NCBI RefSeq assembly: GCF_006829085.1 | Contig: NZ_BJTC01000018.1 | Coordinates: 26,506 to 90,505 of the forward strand | Length of the DNA: 64,000 nt | Source: Chryseobacterium sp. ON_d1 | GTDB taxonomy: Bacteria; Bacteroidota; Bacteroidia; Flavobacteriales; Weeksellaceae | Direction of reading: 5' to 3' | Part shown: one piece after another, positions 61,199 to 64,000 of the stretch | Layout: the number at the start of each line of letters is the position of its first letter | How positions within the stretch are numbered: the first letter of the stretch is position 1 | Program-made: the position numbers and the translations under genes | Notes under the pieces: model-generated | Told to the model about the DNA's origin: nothing | Database searches by the model: none | The model's input: only the letters and a program-made list of their open reading frames with translations

Positions 61199-62152
61199 TA
61201 TAGATATATGATAACCGGTTGCTTTTAACTTAAGAATTAATGGTATTATAGAATTTTTTTCTTTTTTCTCATTGGTTGTATTCCCAGCCGGTTTTTTGAT
61301 TTTACTGATCATTTTCAGAAATTAAAAATTACAATAAATATTTGCCAGATTATTTTAATGTCTCTTTTTAATACTCAATTTCAGGTGCTTCTTGGTTGAT
61401 CTGTTTTTTGCGGACCTTAAACAGGATATACAGACTGGTAATATGAGGCCCTTATTTTTCTATTTCTAAACTGAAAAATATTAAAATTCTTCTCTTAATA
61501 AATTTATAAGTTCAATCTAAATATGAATGTTATAAATTTTTTTACATTATCCTTTTTATTTCAATTTTAAGTGATTTATAGGGAGTTATTTATCATAATG
61601 TTGTGAATATAAAATTTTTAAAACTTGTAGTGTATAATTAGAGTTATTTTTAGTTGTTATTAATCAGTACTTTAAGTTATAATTTGTTTTAAGTGAATAA
61701 AAAATTAAAATTAATTTTTTATTAAAAATCATATTGAAGTGATTTTTTTTATACATTAGCACCAAATTCAAATGAAAAAAATAGAGTAAAAGCATAACAA
61801 CTATAATTTTACAGGTTTATTTTTTTCATTGTTTTTTGAGGGCTTCTTTGATTTAACTGAAGTGCTTAGCTAATAACCATTACACAATTATTATATGATT
61901 TTTATTCAAAAACAACTTGTCAGTAACATACAACCTTATTTTCATAAAGGTATTGGAAATAAGTGTACTGAGGGTAATTCTGAAACAATCTTTGTAAAAG
62001 ATTTCTTTCGTGGTTTGCATACTATAAATGCAGGAAATTAATCCCTTCTATCTAACGTAACATTCTATAAATAACAAGCTAAATAAGTGCCTGGAAATTT
62101 CCTTGCATGGTTATCTTAGTTGTTGAATTACAATTTTTTACACTTTAATACA
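61199..62152. other. AT-rich gap before the NRPS gene
   Basis: 954 bases, very AT-rich. It holds a possible 48-codon frame (61895-62041). A weak promoter-like TACATTAG box lies at 61751. No known RNA or operator was recognised. The sharp AT rise may mark an acquired segment. Confidence 0.4.
61895..62041 (+). CDS. Possible 48-residue small protein before the NRPS
   Basis: The frame opens at 61895 and stops at 62039-62041. The peptide begins MIFIQKQLVSNIQPYFHKGI and contains NKCTEGNSETIFVKDFFRG, a mixed and protein-like composition. It lies 111 bases before the NRPS start on the same strand. It is not MbtH-like. It could be a small protein, the remnant of a gene, or chance. Confidence 0.3.
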   Translation: MIFIQKQLVSNIQPYFHKGIGNKCTEGNSETIFVKDFFRGLHTINAGN

Positions 62153-64000
62153 ATGCTGAACAGATCATCTTTATCTAATATTTTTTGGCTAAATAAGACA
62201 AAAAATAAAGAAATTATTTTCTCACCGGAAGATAAAATACTTTATACCAATACAGAGATATCGAAAAAGAATTTAGAAAGTTTTTTTAGAATTTCAAAAG
62301 ATAATTCGAAATCTAAATTCACTGTTATCACTTCAGTTTATTATTTCCTGCTGAAAAGATATTTTGATGATTTTCAGAATGTTGTAAGAATAACTTCTTC
62401 TCAGGAAATTGAACTTGATAATGATGTATTGCTTGAGGTTGAACTGGACAATAATAATACATTTAAGGAGTTATTGAAAAAAACTGCAGATGTAATTAAA
62501 GAGTCTTTTGAGCATTGTCATTACAATTCAGAAGATATTAACTTATCTGAATTTTCTAATTTTTCTATTCAATTTCAATATGGTACGGAAGAAGAAACCT
62601 TGAATGATAGTGTTTCTCTTTTTTATCATGAGTCTGAGGATTCTGTTTTTTTAGGTATTTATTATAAAAGTGAGTATTCGGGCTATGCTGTTCAAAGTTT
62701 ATTAGACAACTTTACACATATTCTTTCCAATTATGATCAGTATTTGGATATTGAAGTGCACAGCTATAATTTTCTTCTTGATCAGAAAAGTTCAGATCTT
62801 TTAAATCAGTTTAACAGTACTGAAGTTTCTTATCCCACTGATAAGACCATTGTGAGTCTTTTTGAATCCCAGGTTGATCGTAGCCCGTCTCATACGGCTG
62901 TAGTCTTCGGGGACCTATCTTTGAGCTATTGGGAACTGAATGCCAGGTCGAATCAGCTTGCCCATTACCTTATATCGTTGTATAGTATTGAGAGAGATGA
63001 TCTGATCTGTATAGATCTTCCCCGCAGCGAACAGATGATAATTGTTATATTGGGTATTCTGAAATCTGGAGGTGCTTATGTACCTATAGATTTTGATTAT
63101 CCTCAGGATAGGAAAGATTATATTATACAAGATACCCATTGTAGGGTTGTCATTGATGAATCCTTTTTATCAGATTTTGAAAGTCAGCGAGATTATTATT
63201 CTACAGATAATCCCGTAAGTTTAATAGGTCCTGATGACCTGGCGTATGTTATTTATACCTCCGGTACAACGGGTCATCCCAAAGGAGTCATGATTGAGCA
63301 TAAAGCTGTTTTCCATTCTACTTTGAATAGAATTAATTTTTACTCTATTGAAAGTATGTTATTGATTCCATCTTTTTCATTTGATTCCTCAGTTGCTGTT
63401 ATTTTCGGGGTTTTATGCAGTGGTGGAAGATTATTTGTTGAAAGTACCATTCATATAAAGGATGTAGAACATATCTCAAACCGAATTATCAGCCATAATA
63501 TAAACGGACTGTTGTGCGTACCTAATTATTATTTTAATTTACTTCCTTATCTTACAGGAAATGCGTCTGGTTCGAATACTTTAGAACATGTCATTGTAGC
63601 CGGGGAAGAATTGTCTAAAGGTTTGGTTTCAAATCACTTTAAATACAGTAATGCCGTTTTATATAACGAATATGGTCCCACTGAATGTGCCGTCTGGTCA
63701 TCTGTTTCTATTGTAAATGATGATCATATCACCATCGGCAAGCCTATTTCCAATACTCAGATTTACATCTTGGATGATTATGGTCATCAGGTTCCTATCG
63801 GTGTAGCGGGAGAGCTTTATATCTCGGGATCTGGTCTTGCGAGAGGGTATCTTAACCGTGAAGAATTAACTGTTTCGAGGTTTGTATCCAATCCTTTTGT
63901 TCCCGGCAGCAGGATGTACCGTACCGGTGATCTTGGGAGGTGGCTTCCCGACGGCAATATTGAATATTTGGGCCGTATAGACCACCAGGTAAAGATCCGT
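62153..64000 (+). CDS. Non-ribosomal peptide synthetase, first module (3' end outside window)
   Basis: 616 codons are open from the ATG at 62153 to the window edge. Residues 1 to about 225 resemble only the C-terminal half of a condensation domain (FTVITSVYYFLLKRYFDD, FKELLKKTADVIKESFEHCH, FSIQFQYG); no HHxxxDG site is present. The adenylation domain then shows its motifs in order: LSYWELNARSNQLA, LKSGGAYVPID, YVIYTSGTTGHPKGVMIEH, FSFDSSV, NEYGPTE, GELYISGSGLARGYLNRE, and YRTGDLGRWLPDG, then GRIDHQVKIR. The pocket residues read by eye are D-S-A-L-I-A-E-V-W, with Asp first as for alpha-amino acids. It is probably a starter module of a peptide product. Confidence 0.9.
   Translation, partial: MLNRSSLSNIFWLNKTKNKEIIFSPEDKILYTNTEISKKNLESFFRISKDNSKSKFTVITSVYYFLLKRYFDDFQNVVRITSSQEIELDNDVLLEVELDNNNTFKELLKKTADVIKESFEHCHYNSEDINLSEFSNFSIQFQYGTEEETLNDSVSLFYHESEDSVFLGIYYKSEYSGYAVQSLLDNFTHILSNYDQYLDIEVHSYNFLLDQKSSDLLNQFNSTEVSYPTDKTIVSLFESQVDRSPSHTAVVFGDLSLSYWELNARSNQLAHYLISLYSIERDDLICIDLPRSEQMIIVILGILKSGGAYVPIDFDYPQDRKDYIIQDTHCRVVIDESFLSDFESQRDYYSTDNPVSLIGPDDLAYVIYTSGTTGHPKGVMIEHKAVFHSTLNRINFYSIESMLLIPSFSFDSSVAVIFGVLCSGGRLFVESTIHIKDVEHISNRIISHNINGLLCVPNYYFNLLPYLTGNASGSNTLEHVIVAGEELSKGLVSNHFKYSNAVLYNEYGPTECAVWSSVSIVNDDHITIGKPISNTQIYILDDYGHQVPIGVAGELYISGSGLARGYLNREELTVSRFVSNPFVPGSRMYRTGDLGRWLPDGNIEYLGRIDHQVKIR

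Noticed and set aside
62153..62800. Possible complete condensation domain at the NRPS start.
   Set aside because: The HHxxxDG catalytic motif and the first lobe are absent, and no upstream in-frame extension was recognised.

Overview
The window is an AT-rich chromosomal segment of a Bacteroidota bacterium, most likely a Chryseobacterium-like member of the Weeksellaceae. The evidence is a SusC/SusD pair, a C-terminal type IX secretion (T9SS) sorting domain, plug and barrel modules of TonB-dependent receptors, promoters of the Bacteroidota type (TTG/TTTG, about 19 bp, TAnnTTTG), A-rich leaders in place of Shine-Dalgarno sites, and the protein content. No rRNA, tRNA, insertion sequence, phage or CRISPR array was seen.

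Layout. 1-9903: the end of an ECF sigma factor, an anti-sigma-like membrane protein carrying a receptor plug, a VWA domain and a T9SS-type tail, a SusC-type barrel with no plug, and a 1506-residue alpha-2-macroglobulin with its own plug and an intact thioester motif. This is the most unusual locus in the window. 10058-15815: a GbsR/MarR regulator followed by small membrane proteins, a DCC-family membrane protein, SRPBCC and DUF2071 proteins and a TIGR01777 epimerase; three copies of one 18-bp imperfect palindrome mark a small regulon. 15866-19974: a GH29 fucosidase and a GH3 glucosidase, overlapping by one base. 20027-31151: mixed genes, including dihydrolipoyl dehydrogenase, a TetR gene and an NTF2-like gene sharing an operator, a patatin, an SPFH protein with vault-like repeats behind a structured leader, and an ABC ATPase. 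31528-37058: a LytS/LytR-type two-component pair, an acyltransferase, a class C serine hydrolase, a DUF305 protein and a lipoprotein.

37378-42257: a SusCD operon whose upstream region holds an Rrf2-like palindrome, a consensus -7 box and a Cys/Met-rich 49-codon reading frame, suggesting sulfur-linked control. 42788-48512: a tripartite RND efflux operon. 49260-51276: a TetR regulator and an MFS exporter whose 3' end looks frameshifted. 51405-54216: an exported adenosine deaminase-like protein, convergent with a YcaQ/AlkZ-type DNA glycosylase. 54315-61198: a probable sucrose locus with a LacI regulator, a TonB receptor, a GH100-like invertase, a uridine-kinase-like P-loop kinase and an SLC45/SUT-type transporter. 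62153-64000: the first module of an NRPS that runs off the window and begins with only the C-terminal half of a condensation domain.

Two themes link the genes: outer-membrane uptake coupled to transcriptional control (sigma/anti-sigma with plug, SusCD with leader, LacI with TonB receptor), and small self-regulated efflux or stress loci. All functions are read from sequence motifs by eye; no database search was run.
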